Source: a bacterium EF100-94H03 bin56
GTDB lineage: Bacteria > Pseudomonadota > Alphaproteobacteria > SP197
NCBI GenBank assembly: GCA_002238685.1
Contig: MPMV01000018.1
Span: 1 to 64,000, forward strand
Length of the DNA stretch: 64,000 bases
Direction of reading: 5' to 3'
A program made the position numbers and the translations under genes. The notes beneath the pieces are model-generated. The model saw only the letters and a program-made list of their open reading frames with translations, was not told the DNA's origin and did no database searches. Below are positions 43,046-52,115 of the stretch, one piece after another. Each line of letters opens with the position of its first letter. Position 1 is the stretch's first letter.

Positions 43046-43132
43046 ACGCGCGCGGGTCGCGGATCATGCTCGATGCGACGAAAAGGGAACGGTTCGGGGA
43101 GGCCCGCTTCGCAGACAACGCCTCAAGGGTAA

Positions 43133-43753
43133 TCAGGCCTTGGAGTAGAACTCCACCACGAGGTTGGGCTCCATCCTGACCGGATAGGGCACCTCGGCGA
43201 AGGACGGGGTCCGGTGGAAGACACCCCGCATGCGGTCGATGTCCACTTCCAGGTACTCCGGCACGTCGCGGTCGCCGGACACCACGGCCTCGAGCACGAG
43301 GGGCAGCTCCCGAGAGGACTCCTTGACCTCGATCACGTCCTCGGGATTCACCCGATAGCTCGGAATGTTGACCTTGCGTCCATTGACATGAATGTGGCCG
43401 TGATTGACGAACTGCCGGGCCGCAAAGACCGTCGGCACGAACTTCATACGGTAAATCACGATATCAAGTCGGCGCTCGAGAAGACCGATCATGTTTTCGA
43501 TGGTATCACCGCGGTGCCTGTAGGCGTCGTCGTAGACCCGGCGGAACTGGCGTTCCGTGATATTGCCGTAGTAGCCCTTGAGTTTCTGCTTGGCCGCAAG
43601 CTGGACACCGTAGTCGGTCGGCCGGCGGCGTCTCGACTGGCCGTGTTCACCGGGCGGGTAGAGCCGGTTTGTCAGGAACTTCTTGGGTCGACCCCACAGA
43701 TTCTCGCCGTTGCGGCGGCAGATCTTGTACTTCGATGACAGGCGCTTGGTCAT
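43133..43753 (-). CDS. rpsD: 30S ribosomal protein S4
   Basis: A 206-residue S4, a primary binder of 16S rRNA. The N-terminus [20 protein letters not shown] and [17 protein letters not shown] are typical of alphaproteobacteria, and the S4 RNA-binding domain follows ([32 protein letters not shown]). It is a single-gene unit with its own consensus-like promoter at 43816-43844. Confidence 0.98.
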   Translation of the reverse strand: MTKRLSSKYKICRRNGENLWGRPKKFLTNRLYPPGEHGQSRRRRPTDYGVQLAAKQKLKGYYGNITERQFRRVYDDAYRHRGDTIENMIGLLERRLDIVIYRMKFVPTVFAARQFVNHGHIHVNGRKVNIPSYRVNPEDVIEVKESSRELPLVLEAVVSGDRDVPEYLEVDIDRMRGVFHRTPSFAEVPYPVRMEPNLVVEFYSKA

Positions 43754-43815
43754 CCGGTCTTCACAGTTCTCTTGCCCACGTTCAGATCAATGTCCCTCTA
43801 AGGGAGTGCCGGCGC

Positions 43816-43844
43816 GTTGTAGTCAAGCGAGCCTGACTTGTCAA
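43816..43844 (-). promoter_or_regulatory. Consensus-like promoter of rpsD
   Basis: On the minus strand TTGACA (43844-43839), exactly 17 bases, and TACAAC (43821-43816), about 63 bases upstream of the rpsD ATG. The -35 box overlaps the stop region of the trmJ-like gene. The perfect -35 fits strong ribosomal-protein expression. Confidence 0.75.
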
Positions 43845-44560
43845 TCCGAATTCCCGTCGGGACGTCCCGCAAGGGCGCTCACCACGCCCCGCAGGGTCCT
43901 CACCTCTCTCCCGGAAAGAGCGGCGCGCTGGAACATGGTGCGCAGGTTGCGCACCGTCACCGGTCTTTGCTCCCGGTTGCGCAGGAACCCGCTTGAATCG
44001 AGGGCGCCGACGAGTTGATCGAAGAACCCGTCGAACTCCGCCATGGTGGCCGGTGTGGCGGCGGCACCCGATTGGGCAACCGCTTCGCCGGCATCGGAAC
44101 ACTCCCAGGCGAGGATGAGGACAGCCTGGGCGAGATTGAGCGACCACTGCCGGCCCGGGGTGGGGATGCGCACGAGGGCATCGGCGAGTACCACCTCGTC
44201 GTTGGCGAGGCCGGTGCTCTCGGGCCCGAAGAGAATGCCGGCCCTGAGATCCCCGCAACGGCAGGCCCGCGCCACCTCACCGGGCGTGAGGACGGGCTTG
44301 GCCATGTCGCGATGCCGCGCGGTGGTGGCCCACAGGCGCTGCAAGTCGCCGATGGCCTCACGCGTGGTGGCATGAAGACTGGCGCGGTCGAGAACATCTC
44401 CGGCTCCCGTCGCCATCGCCCGGGCGTCCGCATTGGGCCAGCCGTCGCGTGGCGCCACGATCCTGAGATCGTCCAGTCCGAAGTTCGCCATGGCGCGGGC
44501 GGCGGCGCCGATGTTCCAGCCGAGCTGGGGGCGCACCAGAATGATGGCGGGCGGCGCCAT
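43841..44560 (-). CDS. RNA 2'-O-methyltransferase, TrmJ/SpoU family
   Basis: A 239-residue SPOUT (knotted-fold) methyltransferase. The start PPAIILVRPQLGWNIGAAAR gives motif 1, ILFGPESTGLANDEV motif 2, and RQWSLNLAQAVLILAWEC motif 3. The C-terminal ~75 residues match the TrmJ extension. TrmJ methylates position 32 of tRNAs; this identity is likely but not certain within the family. The ATG at 44560 overlaps the cimA stop by a few bases. An upstream start at 44764 is a shadow. Confidence 0.9.
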   Translation of the reverse strand: MAPPAIILVRPQLGWNIGAAARAMANFGLDDLRIVAPRDGWPNADARAMATGAGDVLDRASLHATTREAIGDLQRLWATTARHRDMAKPVLTPGEVARACRCGDLRAGILFGPESTGLANDEVVLADALVRIPTPGRQWSLNLAQAVLILAWECSDAGEAVAQSGAAATPATMAEFDGFFDQLVGALDSSGFLRNREQRPVTVRNLRTMFQRAALSGREVRTLRGVVSALAGRPDGNSD

Positions 44561-46149
44561 CAGGCAGGCGCATTCTCGCGCAGCAGCTTGTAGGTGATGG
44601 AGTCGACCAGCGCCTGGAACGAGGCGTCGATGATATTGGCGGAGACCCCGACGGTGCTCCACGGCATGTCGCTGTCGTCGGTGCTCTCGATGACCACCCG
44701 TGTCACCGCCCCGGTGCCGGCCTTGGGCGACAGGATCCTCACCTTGTAGTCCACCAGGCGCCAACCGCCGAGGTAGCCGGCATACTTGCCGAGATCCTTT
44801 GCAAGGGCATGGTTGAGAGCATCGACGGGACCGTTGCCCTCGGCTACCGAGAGCAGGCGTTCGCCGCCGACGATGAGCTTGACTGTCGCTTCCGACCCCG
44901 TCACGAGCTTGCCTAGGACGTTGTGGCGCCTCTCCACGAGAACCCGGAAACTCTCGACCTCGAAATAGGTGGGGACCGTTCCCAGAAGCCGCCTGGCCAG
45001 AAGTTCGAAACTCGCCCCGGCGCCGTCATAGGAATAACCTTCGAATTCCCGGGCCTTGACCTCGTCGACAAGGCTGTCGAGGCGCGGATGACTGACGTCG
45101 ACCTCTATTCCGGCCTCGGCGAGGCGGGCCAGGATGTTGGACCGTCCCGACTGCCCGGAGACCACGATGTGACGGCGGTTGCCGACACGTGCCGGCGCAA
45201 CGTGTTCATAGGTCCTGGGATCCTTCATCACCGCCGAGACATGCAGGCCGCCCTTGTGGGCAAAGGCAGCACTGCCGACATAGGGTGCGTGGTGATCGGG
45301 CGGATTGTTGAGCATCTCGTCGAGCATGCGGGAAACCCGCGTCAGGTGCGTCAGGTCGTCATCGCCGATCCCGGTCTCGAAGTCGGTCTTGAGCAGGAGC
45401 GTCGGAATGACCGACACCAGGTTGGCATTGCCGCAGCGCTCTCCCAGGCCGTTGAGCGTCCCCTGCACCTGGCGGGCGCCCGCATCCACTGCCACCAGGG
45501 AGTTGGCAACGGCGTTTCCGGCGTCGTCGTGGGCGTGGATGCCGAGACGCTCGCCCCCCAGGCGCGCCACAACGGCGCCGACAATCTCTCCCACCTCCCC
45601 TGGAAGCGTTCCGCCGTTGGTGTCGCACAGCACCGCCCATCGCGCTCCCGCCTCGAGTGCCGCCTCGATACAGGCCAGCGCAAAGCCGCTGTCGGCCTTG
45701 TAACCATCGAAGAAGTGCTCCGCATCGAACAGGGCCTCGGCGCCGCTGGCAACGACGTGCGCCATGGAATCGGCGATCATGGCGATGTTCTCGTCCCTGG
45801 TGATTCCAAGGGCCAGGTCGACGTGGAAATCCCATGCCTTGCCGACCAGGCAGACCGCGGGCGTTCCAGGCGCCATGACGCCGGCAAGACCCGGGTCGTT
45901 GGCGGCGCTGCGTCCGGCACGGCGCGTCATGCCAAAGGCGGTAAAGCGCGCCCGCGCGAATGACGGCGGCGAGGCAAAGAAGGCGTCATCCACGGGGTTG
46001 GCCCCCGGGAATCCGCCCTCGATGTAGTCGACACCGAGGCGATCGAGGGCCTCGGCGATCTGGATCTTGTCGGCAAGGGAAAACGACACGCCATGAGTCT
46101 GGGCGCCGTCACGCAAGGTGGTGTCGAACAGGTGAATGCGCTCTGCCAT
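44560..46149 (-). CDS. cimA: (R)-citramalate synthase
   Basis: A 529-residue enzyme condensing pyruvate and acetyl-CoA to citramalate, a threonine-independent entry to isoleucine. It belongs to the LeuA family: FDTTLRDGAQTHGVSFSL active-site start, DYIEGGFPGANP, HAHDDAGNAVANS metal-binding His pair, GLGERCGN, then the C-terminal regulatory domain (feedback by isoleucine in relatives). DTTLRDGAQTHG and EGGFPG favour citramalate over isopropylmalate synthase. It is coupled by overlaps to cysS and the trmJ-like gene. Confidence 0.93.
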   Translation of the reverse strand: MAERIHLFDTTLRDGAQTHGVSFSLADKIQIAEALDRLGVDYIEGGFPGANPVDDAFFASPPSFARARFTAFGMTRRAGRSAANDPGLAGVMAPGTPAVCLVGKAWDFHVDLALGITRDENIAMIADSMAHVVASGAEALFDAEHFFDGYKADSGFALACIEAALEAGARWAVLCDTNGGTLPGEVGEIVGAVVARLGGERLGIHAHDDAGNAVANSLVAVDAGARQVQGTLNGLGERCGNANLVSVIPTLLLKTDFETGIGDDDLTHLTRVSRMLDEMLNNPPDHHAPYVGSAAFAHKGGLHVSAVMKDPRTYEHVAPARVGNRRHIVVSGQSGRSNILARLAEAGIEVDVSHPRLDSLVDEVKAREFEGYSYDGAGASFELLARRLLGTVPTYFEVESFRVLVERRHNVLGKLVTGSEATVKLIVGGERLLSVAEGNGPVDALNHALAKDLGKYAGYLGGWRLVDYKVRILSPKAGTGAVTRVVIESTDDSDMPWSTVGVSANIIDASFQALVDSITYKLLRENAPA

Positions 46150-47492
46150 CAGATCCGCCTCCAGGTCGTTCCCCCGGGTCCGTCCATGAGCTCGATTCCC
46201 CTGTCCTTGAGTTCATCGCGGATGCGGTCCGCCACACGGAAGTCCTTTCTCGCCCGGGCTTCGCCGCGCCTGGCAATCGCCTCGACGACGTCATCCTCCT
46301 TCGTACCCTGCAACCAGGATTCTGCCGGCTCCTGGAGAATTCCAAGAAGGCCCCCTGCCCCACGCAACGCGCCACCGGCCCCTCTTTCGCCCTTGCGCGC
46401 CCGGCTCTCGAGACCATGCATCACGGCAAGCGCTCGCGGCGTGTTGAGATCATCGCCGAGTGCGTCGACCACCTCGTCGGGAGGCGACACGGCCGGGGGA
46501 TCCCCCGCTTCCTGGAGGGTGCGGTAGAAGCGCGAGATCTGGGACCTGGCCTGCATCAGGAGATCGAAACTGAAGTCGAGAGGCTTGCGATAGTGGGTGC
46601 CGAGAAGAGCCAGGCGCAGGACCTCGCCAGGCCAGTCCTCCAGAAGGTCACGCACGGTGTGGAAGTTGCCCAGCGACTTGGCCATCTTCTCGTCGTCGAC
46701 GGTCAGAAAGCCGTTGTGCATCCAGATCCGGGCGAAGCCGGCGCCGGGATGCGCCGCACAGGTCTGGGCAATCTCGTTCTCGTGGTGGGGAAAGACAAGA
46801 TCGCGGCCACCGCCGTGAATGTCGAAATCCAGTCCGAGATGGCAGGCACTCATGGCGGAACACTCGAGGTGCCAGCCCGGGCGTCCGTAACCCCAGGGAC
46901 TCTCCCATCCGGGAAGATCGCCAGAGGACGGCTTCCAGAGCACGAAGTCGGCGTCATTCCTCTTGTAGGGGGCCACATCCAGACGCGCCCCGGCAATGAT
47001 GTCCGGGACCGTGTTGCCGGAGAGCCGGCCATAGCCGGGCCAGGACGGCACATCGAAGAGAACATGGCCTTCCGCCTCGTAGGCATGGCCCTTTGCGACA
47101 AGTTGGCCGATGAGGGTGATCATCTCCTCCACGTGGTCCGTCGCGCGGGGTTCAACCGACGGTTCGAGACATCCAAGAGCGCGGACATCCCGGTGAAAGG
47201 CGACGATGGTGTCGGCCGTGAAGTCCCTGATCCGGATGCCCCGTTCGATGGCCGCCGCGTTGATCTTGTCGTCGATGTCCGTGATGTTGCGCACATACGT
47301 GACATGAGCGTCACCGAAGTGGAGGCGCAGCAGGCGGAAGAGGACATCGAAGACCACCAGTGGCCGGGCATTGCCGAGATGAATGAGGCCATAGACGGTT
47401 GGCCCGCATACATAGAGTCCGACCTTTCCCGCCTCGACGGGAACCAAAGTCTCCTTGCGCCGAGACAGCGTATTGTGGAACGAAAGTGTCAT
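46149..47492 (-). CDS. cysS: Cysteinyl-tRNA synthetase
   Basis: A 447-residue class I synthetase. The ATG at 47492 begins MTLSFHNTLSRRKE; an earlier start at 47585 is unneeded. YVCGPTVYGLIHLGNARP includes a zinc Cys and the HIGH-equivalent HLGN. FPHHENEIAQ gives the zinc His/Glu and KMAKSLGN is the KMSKS loop. The C-terminal anticodon-binding part ends DGPGGTTWRRI. Length is normal. It overlaps cimA by one base. Confidence 0.97.
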   Translation of the reverse strand: MTLSFHNTLSRRKETLVPVEAGKVGLYVCGPTVYGLIHLGNARPLVVFDVLFRLLRLHFGDAHVTYVRNITDIDDKINAAAIERGIRIRDFTADTIVAFHRDVRALGCLEPSVEPRATDHVEEMITLIGQLVAKGHAYEAEGHVLFDVPSWPGYGRLSGNTVPDIIAGARLDVAPYKRNDADFVLWKPSSGDLPGWESPWGYGRPGWHLECSAMSACHLGLDFDIHGGGRDLVFPHHENEIAQTCAAHPGAGFARIWMHNGFLTVDDEKMAKSLGNFHTVRDLLEDWPGEVLRLALLGTHYRKPLDFSFDLLMQARSQISRFYRTLQEAGDPPAVSPPDEVVDALGDDLNTPRALAVMHGLESRARKGERGAGGALRGAGGLLGILQEPAESWLQGTKEDDVVEAIARRGEARARKDFRVADRIRDELKDRGIELMDGPGGTTWRRI

Positions 47493-47619
47493 GAAGCAGA
47501 TCCCCTGAACAAGGGGCGCCATTCCCCTCGTCAGCCCGACCCCTCGGGCCGGCTTTTCAATAGCCGCCACCACGCTGGATGGCAAACCCGCCGACAGTCC
47601 GCGGGCGTGGCCTTGCGCA

Positions 47620-49275
47620 TCACCTGCGGAACCGGTTGGTCACGGGATAGCGGCGATCGCGGCCAAAGGCCCGCGGTGTGATCCTGACTCCCGGCGGCGC
47701 CTGGCGGCGCTTGTATTCTGCCCGCATCAGCATAGTCCAGATTTCTTCGACAAGGGCCCGGTCGTGGCCCCCGGCGGCAATCTCGTCGAAGGTCATCTCC
47801 TGTTCCACGAGACGAGTGAGAATGTCGTCGAGAACCTCATAGGCCGGCAGGCTGTCCTCGTCCTTCTGGTTCGCCCGGAGTTCCGCGGTTGGCGCCCTGG
47901 TGATGATTGAGACGGGGATAACAGGTCCCGCCGGTCCCAGGAAGCCGTCGCCGGAATGATGGGAGCGCCAGTGCGCGAGGCGGTAGACATCCGTCTTGTA
48001 GACATCCTTCAGCACGGAAAAACCGCCGCACATGTCACCGTAGAGAGTCGCGTAACCGACCGACATCTCGGACTTGTTTCCGGTAGAGAGCACCATGTGG
48101 CCGAACTTGTTGGAGAGCGCCATCAGAACCATGCCCCTTGAGCGGGCCTGGATGTTCTCTTCCGCCTCGTTGGGATCACGGCCGGCAAAGTGGCTTGCGA
48201 GCATGCCGTCGAGGGCATTGACGGCGTCATGGATAGGGACGGTGTCAAGACGCGTCCCGAGAAGCCTGGCACAGGCCGTGGCATCATCGAGACTTTCCTC
48301 GCTCGTGTAACGCGACGGCATCATGACGCACCACACCCTGTCACCACCAAGGGCATCGGTGGCGATGGCCGCAGAGAGGGCGGAATCGATTCCCCCTGAG
48401 AGCCCGATGAGAACGCCGGCAAAACCATTCTTGGCCACATAGTCGGCGAGCCCGGTGACAAGGGCCATATACATGGACTCCAGACGTTCCGGCTCTGTCG
48501 CGATCAGCCCCTCCCCGCAGCTCCACCCTGTCGCATTGCGCTGCCAGGTGGTGGTGACCACCGACGTCGACCACGAGGGGAGCTGGGCGCGCAGCGCCCA
48601 GGAGGAGTCGAGGACGAAGGAAGCGCCATCGAACACCAGTTCGTCCTGACCACCGACCTGATTGACGTAGATGAGAGGCAGCCGGCACTCGGTGACACGG
48701 GCCACCGCCTGACTCATGCGCCGGGCCACGTTCTCCACATCGAAGGGCGAACCGTTGAGCACGACCATGATCTCGGCACCGTTTTCCTCCAGGCACTCGG
48801 TGACCTCACCGCTCCACATGTCCTCGCAAACCATGACGCCAAGCAGGGTATCGCGGAACGGCACCGGACCAGGCAGCGGCCCGGAAGAGAACACGCGCTT
48901 CTCGTCAAAGACTCCGTAGTTCGGAAGGTCGTGCTTGAGGCGCGTGTGGCGCACCGTTCCACGGTCGATGAAGTGGGCGGCATTGAAGAGCCTGCCATCC
49001 TCGACATGGCTGGCGCCCAGCACCACCGCCGGTCCACCATCCGCGGTCTCCCGGGCGACTGCGGCCACCCCTCCCCCGACATCGTCCTGAAAGGCCGGGC
49101 GCAGCACCAGGTCCTCGGGCGGGTAGCCGTCAATCACGAGTTCCGATGCGATCATGAGATCGGCTCCGGCGGCGGCGGCCTCCCGGCGCGCCGCCAGCAC
49201 CTTCGCCACATTGCCATCGACATCACCCACAGCCGGATTGAGCTGGGCGAGGGCGATTCTCAGGCTATCAGTCAT
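47620..49275 (-). CDS. nadE: Glutamine-dependent NAD+ synthetase
   Basis: A 551-residue two-domain enzyme. The N-terminal nitrilase-fold glutaminase has the Glu-Lys-Cys triad in SELVIDGYPPEDL, LKHDLPNYGVFDE and VMVCEDMW. The C-terminal ATP-pyrophosphatase has LIGLSGGIDSALSA and STGNKSEMSVGYATLYGD. It amidates nicotinate adenine dinucleotide using glutamine. The ATG at 49275 overlaps the end of the nicotinate phosphoribosyltransferase gene by 8 bases, putting two NAD salvage steps in one operon. Confidence 0.96.
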   Translation of the reverse strand: MTDSLRIALAQLNPAVGDVDGNVAKVLAARREAAAAGADLMIASELVIDGYPPEDLVLRPAFQDDVGGGVAAVARETADGGPAVVLGASHVEDGRLFNAAHFIDRGTVRHTRLKHDLPNYGVFDEKRVFSSGPLPGPVPFRDTLLGVMVCEDMWSGEVTECLEENGAEIMVVLNGSPFDVENVARRMSQAVARVTECRLPLIYVNQVGGQDELVFDGASFVLDSSWALRAQLPSWSTSVVTTTWQRNATGWSCGEGLIATEPERLESMYMALVTGLADYVAKNGFAGVLIGLSGGIDSALSAAIATDALGGDRVWCVMMPSRYTSEESLDDATACARLLGTRLDTVPIHDAVNALDGMLASHFAGRDPNEAEENIQARSRGMVLMALSNKFGHMVLSTGNKSEMSVGYATLYGDMCGGFSVLKDVYKTDVYRLAHWRSHHSGDGFLGPAGPVIPVSIITRAPTAELRANQKDEDSLPAYEVLDDILTRLVEQEMTFDEIAAGGHDRALVEEIWTMLMRAEYKRRQAPPGVRITPRAFGRDRRYPVTNRFRR

Positions 49276-50440
49276 CTGCCTGACGACCGCCCGGGTGACG
49301 CAACAGGAACTCGCGGCCAACCTTGACCCGCGGAGTGCCGTTGTAGGCCACGATATCGGCGGTGGCGTAGGTCTCGCTCCACCGTTCGGGCAGATAGCTT
49401 CCGGTGCCGATGACGTCCACCGGCGCAGCGGCGACGGCCATGACCTTGCACTTGGCAGGATCGAAGCCCGAGGATGCGACGATCCTGACCTTCGGAAAGC
49501 CCGCTCCGTCGAGCTGCTCGCGCAGGTGCCAGATGGCGGCGGCCGAAACGCCCGTGCCGATCAGGTAGCGCAGTTCGGTTTCGGAACGGTATCCGCGAAT
49601 CGCGTCGGGACGGTTGCGCTCGAGAACGGCATAGCTGCGGGGCGGATCGAGACCCTCGACGAAACGGCCACCGCCGGTATCGATGCGCAAGGCGAGGTCT
49701 CCGGACGCCGCCATATCCGGGAATCGCCGGCAGACCGCCAGGGAGTCGCTGATTTCCCTGCCGAAATAGTCGACGAGAACGGTCATGGGAAGGTCGGGAT
49801 GGACCTCGTGGAACATCTCCGCCGCCGCCACCGTGCTGCCGGCATAGCCGATCAGGGAATGGGGCATGGTGCCAAAGCCGCGCTCATTGCCGAAGTAGTG
49901 ACTCGTGGCATCGGTCGCGTTGCCGACAAAACCCCGGGCCCCGACCTTGCGCCGGGCCCGCATCGACCCGACGGCGGCGGCGTAGGCCATGATCTCCGCC
50001 ATCTCCGTGCCCGCACAGTGGCGGGCATCCATGGCGAGGAAGTCGGTTTGCGGCATGTCGACACACATGGTGTAGGCGTTGTACGCGGCCACGCAGGCCG
50101 GGCCGAGCTTCTGCAGGAACAGGGTCTCGAGATCCACGAGATGCTCGTAGGAACCGGTGATGTAGGCGATGGGTTCACCGGCGCCGATCCAGCGGCCTTC
50201 CTCGTATTCCAGGTCGATGCCGACGGTCACGCCGCGTGAGCGGGCGATCGCGCGCAGCCACTCGGTCATCAGGCGTGGGGCCGACACCACCGGCCTGCGC
50301 ATGAAGACGGCGTAGGTCACCTTGCAGTCACCAAACGAGGCAACGGCCCTTCTCGTGCGGTTGAGATAGGTGTCCGTCCACCGGCTCACCTCTCCGTCAC
50401 GGGGCCACTGCCGACATCCCTGGTCCATGGCCGGCATCAC
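49268..50440 (-). CDS. Nicotinate phosphoribosyltransferase
   Basis: A 390-residue type II phosphoribosyltransferase of the shorter PncB form. Visible elements are VGIDLEYEEGRWIGAGEPIAYI, AMDARHCAGTEMAEI, FVGNATDATSHYFGN, HSLIGYAG, the catalytic-base region VLVDYFGREI, RIDTGGGRF and SSGFDPAKC. It makes nicotinate mononucleotide, two steps before NadE in NAD salvage. The exact start among nearby ATGs (50440, 50437, 50428) is uncertain. Confidence 0.9.
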   Translation of the reverse strand: MMPAMDQGCRQWPRDGEVSRWTDTYLNRTRRAVASFGDCKVTYAVFMRRPVVSAPRLMTEWLRAIARSRGVTVGIDLEYEEGRWIGAGEPIAYITGSYEHLVDLETLFLQKLGPACVAAYNAYTMCVDMPQTDFLAMDARHCAGTEMAEIMAYAAAVGSMRARRKVGARGFVGNATDATSHYFGNERGFGTMPHSLIGYAGSTVAAAEMFHEVHPDLPMTVLVDYFGREISDSLAVCRRFPDMAASGDLALRIDTGGGRFVEGLDPPRSYAVLERNRPDAIRGYRSETELRYLIGTGVSAAAIWHLREQLDGAGFPKVRIVASSGFDPAKCKVMAVAAAPVDVIGTGSYLPERWSETYATADIVAYNGTPRVKVGREFLLRHPGGRQADD

Positions 50441-50488
50441 GGAGGTCCTTCCGGCGGACGAGGCCTCAGACGGCCTGCTTGCAGACGA

Positions 50489-51868
50489 TCACTCCGCTGC
50501 AACCGCCCTGACTGTCTGTTCACGTTCAGTTCTCAGCTGTTCGGCGATGAGAAACGCGAGTTCGAGGGCCTGGCTGGCATTGAGGCGCGGATCGCAATGG
50601 GTGTGGTAGCGGTCGGAGAGATCGTCATCCGAAATCGCCTGGGCGCCGCCGATACACTCCGTGACATCGCGTCCCGTCATCTCGAAGTGCACACCGCCGG
50701 CGTGGGTGCCCTCGGCCCGGTGAATGGCGAACACCTCGCGCACTTCCGACAGGATCCTGTCAAAGGGCCGGGTCTTGTATCCGTTTGCCGCCTTGATCGT
50801 GTTGCCGTGCATGGGATCGCAGGACCAGACGACGACCCTTCCCTCTCTCTCGACCCGGCGAATCAGCCTTGGCAGATGATCTGCCGCCTGACCCGCGCCC
50901 ATCCGGGTGATCAGCGTGATGCGGCCGGCCTCGTTGTCGGGGTTGAGGATATCGAGCAGGCGCAGCAGGTCATCCGCCTCCAGCGACGGCCCGCACTTGA
51001 TGCCGAGCGGGTTGTTGATCCCGCGCAGGAACTCGACATGAGCATGGTCGCTCTGGCGCGTACGGTCACCGACCCAGAGCATGTGGGCCGAGGTGTCGTA
51101 CCACCCTCCGGTGGTCGAATCGATGCGCGTCATGGACTCCTCATAGGGGAGCAGCAGAGCTTCGTGGGAGGTGTAGAAGTCGGTTTCGCGCATCTGCGGC
51201 ACATTCTCGGGCGTCAGGCCACAAGCCTTCATGAAGGAGAGCGCCTCCTGGATACGTTCGGCCATTTCGGCGTAGCGATGACCCTGGGGACTGTCCGCGA
51301 CAAAGTCGTTGTTCCAGCTCGACACCCGCTGCAGGTCGGCAAATCCGCCCTGGGCGAAGGCGCGCAGCAGGTTGAGGGTCGAAGCCGCCTGATGATAGGC
51401 CTGGAGCATGCGCTGGGGATCGGGCCGGCGGGCGTCCCCGGAGAACCCGATGGCGTTGATGATGTCGCCCCGGTAGCTCGGCAGTTCGACATCATCCTGG
51501 ACCTCGACGGGCGCCGAACGCGGCTTCGCGAACTGGCCGGCCATACGGCCGACCTTGACGATCGGCAACGCCGCTCCGAACGTCAGGACCACAGCCATCT
51601 GCAGCAGCACCCTGAAGGTATCGCGGATCGTGTCGGGGTGGAACTCGGCGAAGCTCTCGGCACAATCGCCACCCTGGAGAAGGAAGGCATCGCCCTGCGC
51701 CGTCCTCGCCAGAGCCTGTTTCAGTGAACGTGCCTCGCCGGCGAACACCAGGGGCGGACATTCGTGCAGACGGTCCTCCACGGCCTTCAATTCGTTCCGG
51801 TCGGGATAGTCAGGCATCTGCCCGACAGGGAAATTGCGCCAGCCTGACGGTGTCCATTGTGCAGTCAT
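50489..51868 (-). CDS. Class II 3-deoxy-7-phosphoheptulonate (DAHP) synthase
   Basis: A 459-residue plant-type DAHP synthase, first enzyme of the shikimate pathway, condensing PEP and erythrose-4-phosphate. The N-terminus is [19 protein letters not shown], then [10 protein letters not shown] (metal Cys), [56 protein letters not shown] and [14 protein letters not shown]. The ATG at 51868 fits these; 51886 adds six residues. It is the only DAHP synthase in the window. Confidence 0.96.
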   Translation of the reverse strand: MTAQWTPSGWRNFPVGQMPDYPDRNELKAVEDRLHECPPLVFAGEARSLKQALARTAQGDAFLLQGGDCAESFAEFHPDTIRDTFRVLLQMAVVLTFGAALPIVKVGRMAGQFAKPRSAPVEVQDDVELPSYRGDIINAIGFSGDARRPDPQRMLQAYHQAASTLNLLRAFAQGGFADLQRVSSWNNDFVADSPQGHRYAEMAERIQEALSFMKACGLTPENVPQMRETDFYTSHEALLLPYEESMTRIDSTTGGWYDTSAHMLWVGDRTRQSDHAHVEFLRGINNPLGIKCGPSLEADDLLRLLDILNPDNEAGRITLITRMGAGQAADHLPRLIRRVEREGRVVVWSCDPMHGNTIKAANGYKTRPFDRILSEVREVFAIHRAEGTHAGGVHFEMTGRDVTECIGGAQAISDDDLSDRYHTHCDPRLNASQALELAFLIAEQLRTEREQTVRAVAAE

Positions 51869-51918
51869 GACGTCCTCGCAAGCCATCCGGGGATGGCCTC
51901 GTTGTGCCGGTGGCGTGT

Positions 51919-52101
51919 CTATACGTTGCCGCGACGGCGATTTCCAGTCCCGCAGGCGTCCGGTGACGCGTCATCGGCGGCCGGCGACGCCTTGAAAGCC
52001 TGGTCAATGGTACGCTGCACGAGATTCCTGACATACCAGGACGACAGCGCCTCGCTGGCCGGTCCGGCGGGCTCGTAGACGCAACGACCCGTCTCGTCCA
52101 T
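51919..52101 (-). CDS. Small hypothetical protein
   Basis: A 60-residue frame directly after the LysM-protein gene on the same strand (14-base gap). It begins [20 protein letters not shown] and contains [19 protein letters not shown], which looks helical and coding in composition. The ribosome site is weak (AAGGCGGC). I do not recognise the family. It could be a real co-transcribed small gene or chance. Confidence 0.35.
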   Translation of the reverse strand: MDETGRCVYEPAGPASEALSSWYVRNLVQRTIDQAFKASPAADDASPDACGTGNRRRGNV

Positions 52102-52115
52102 CGGGCGCGCCGCCT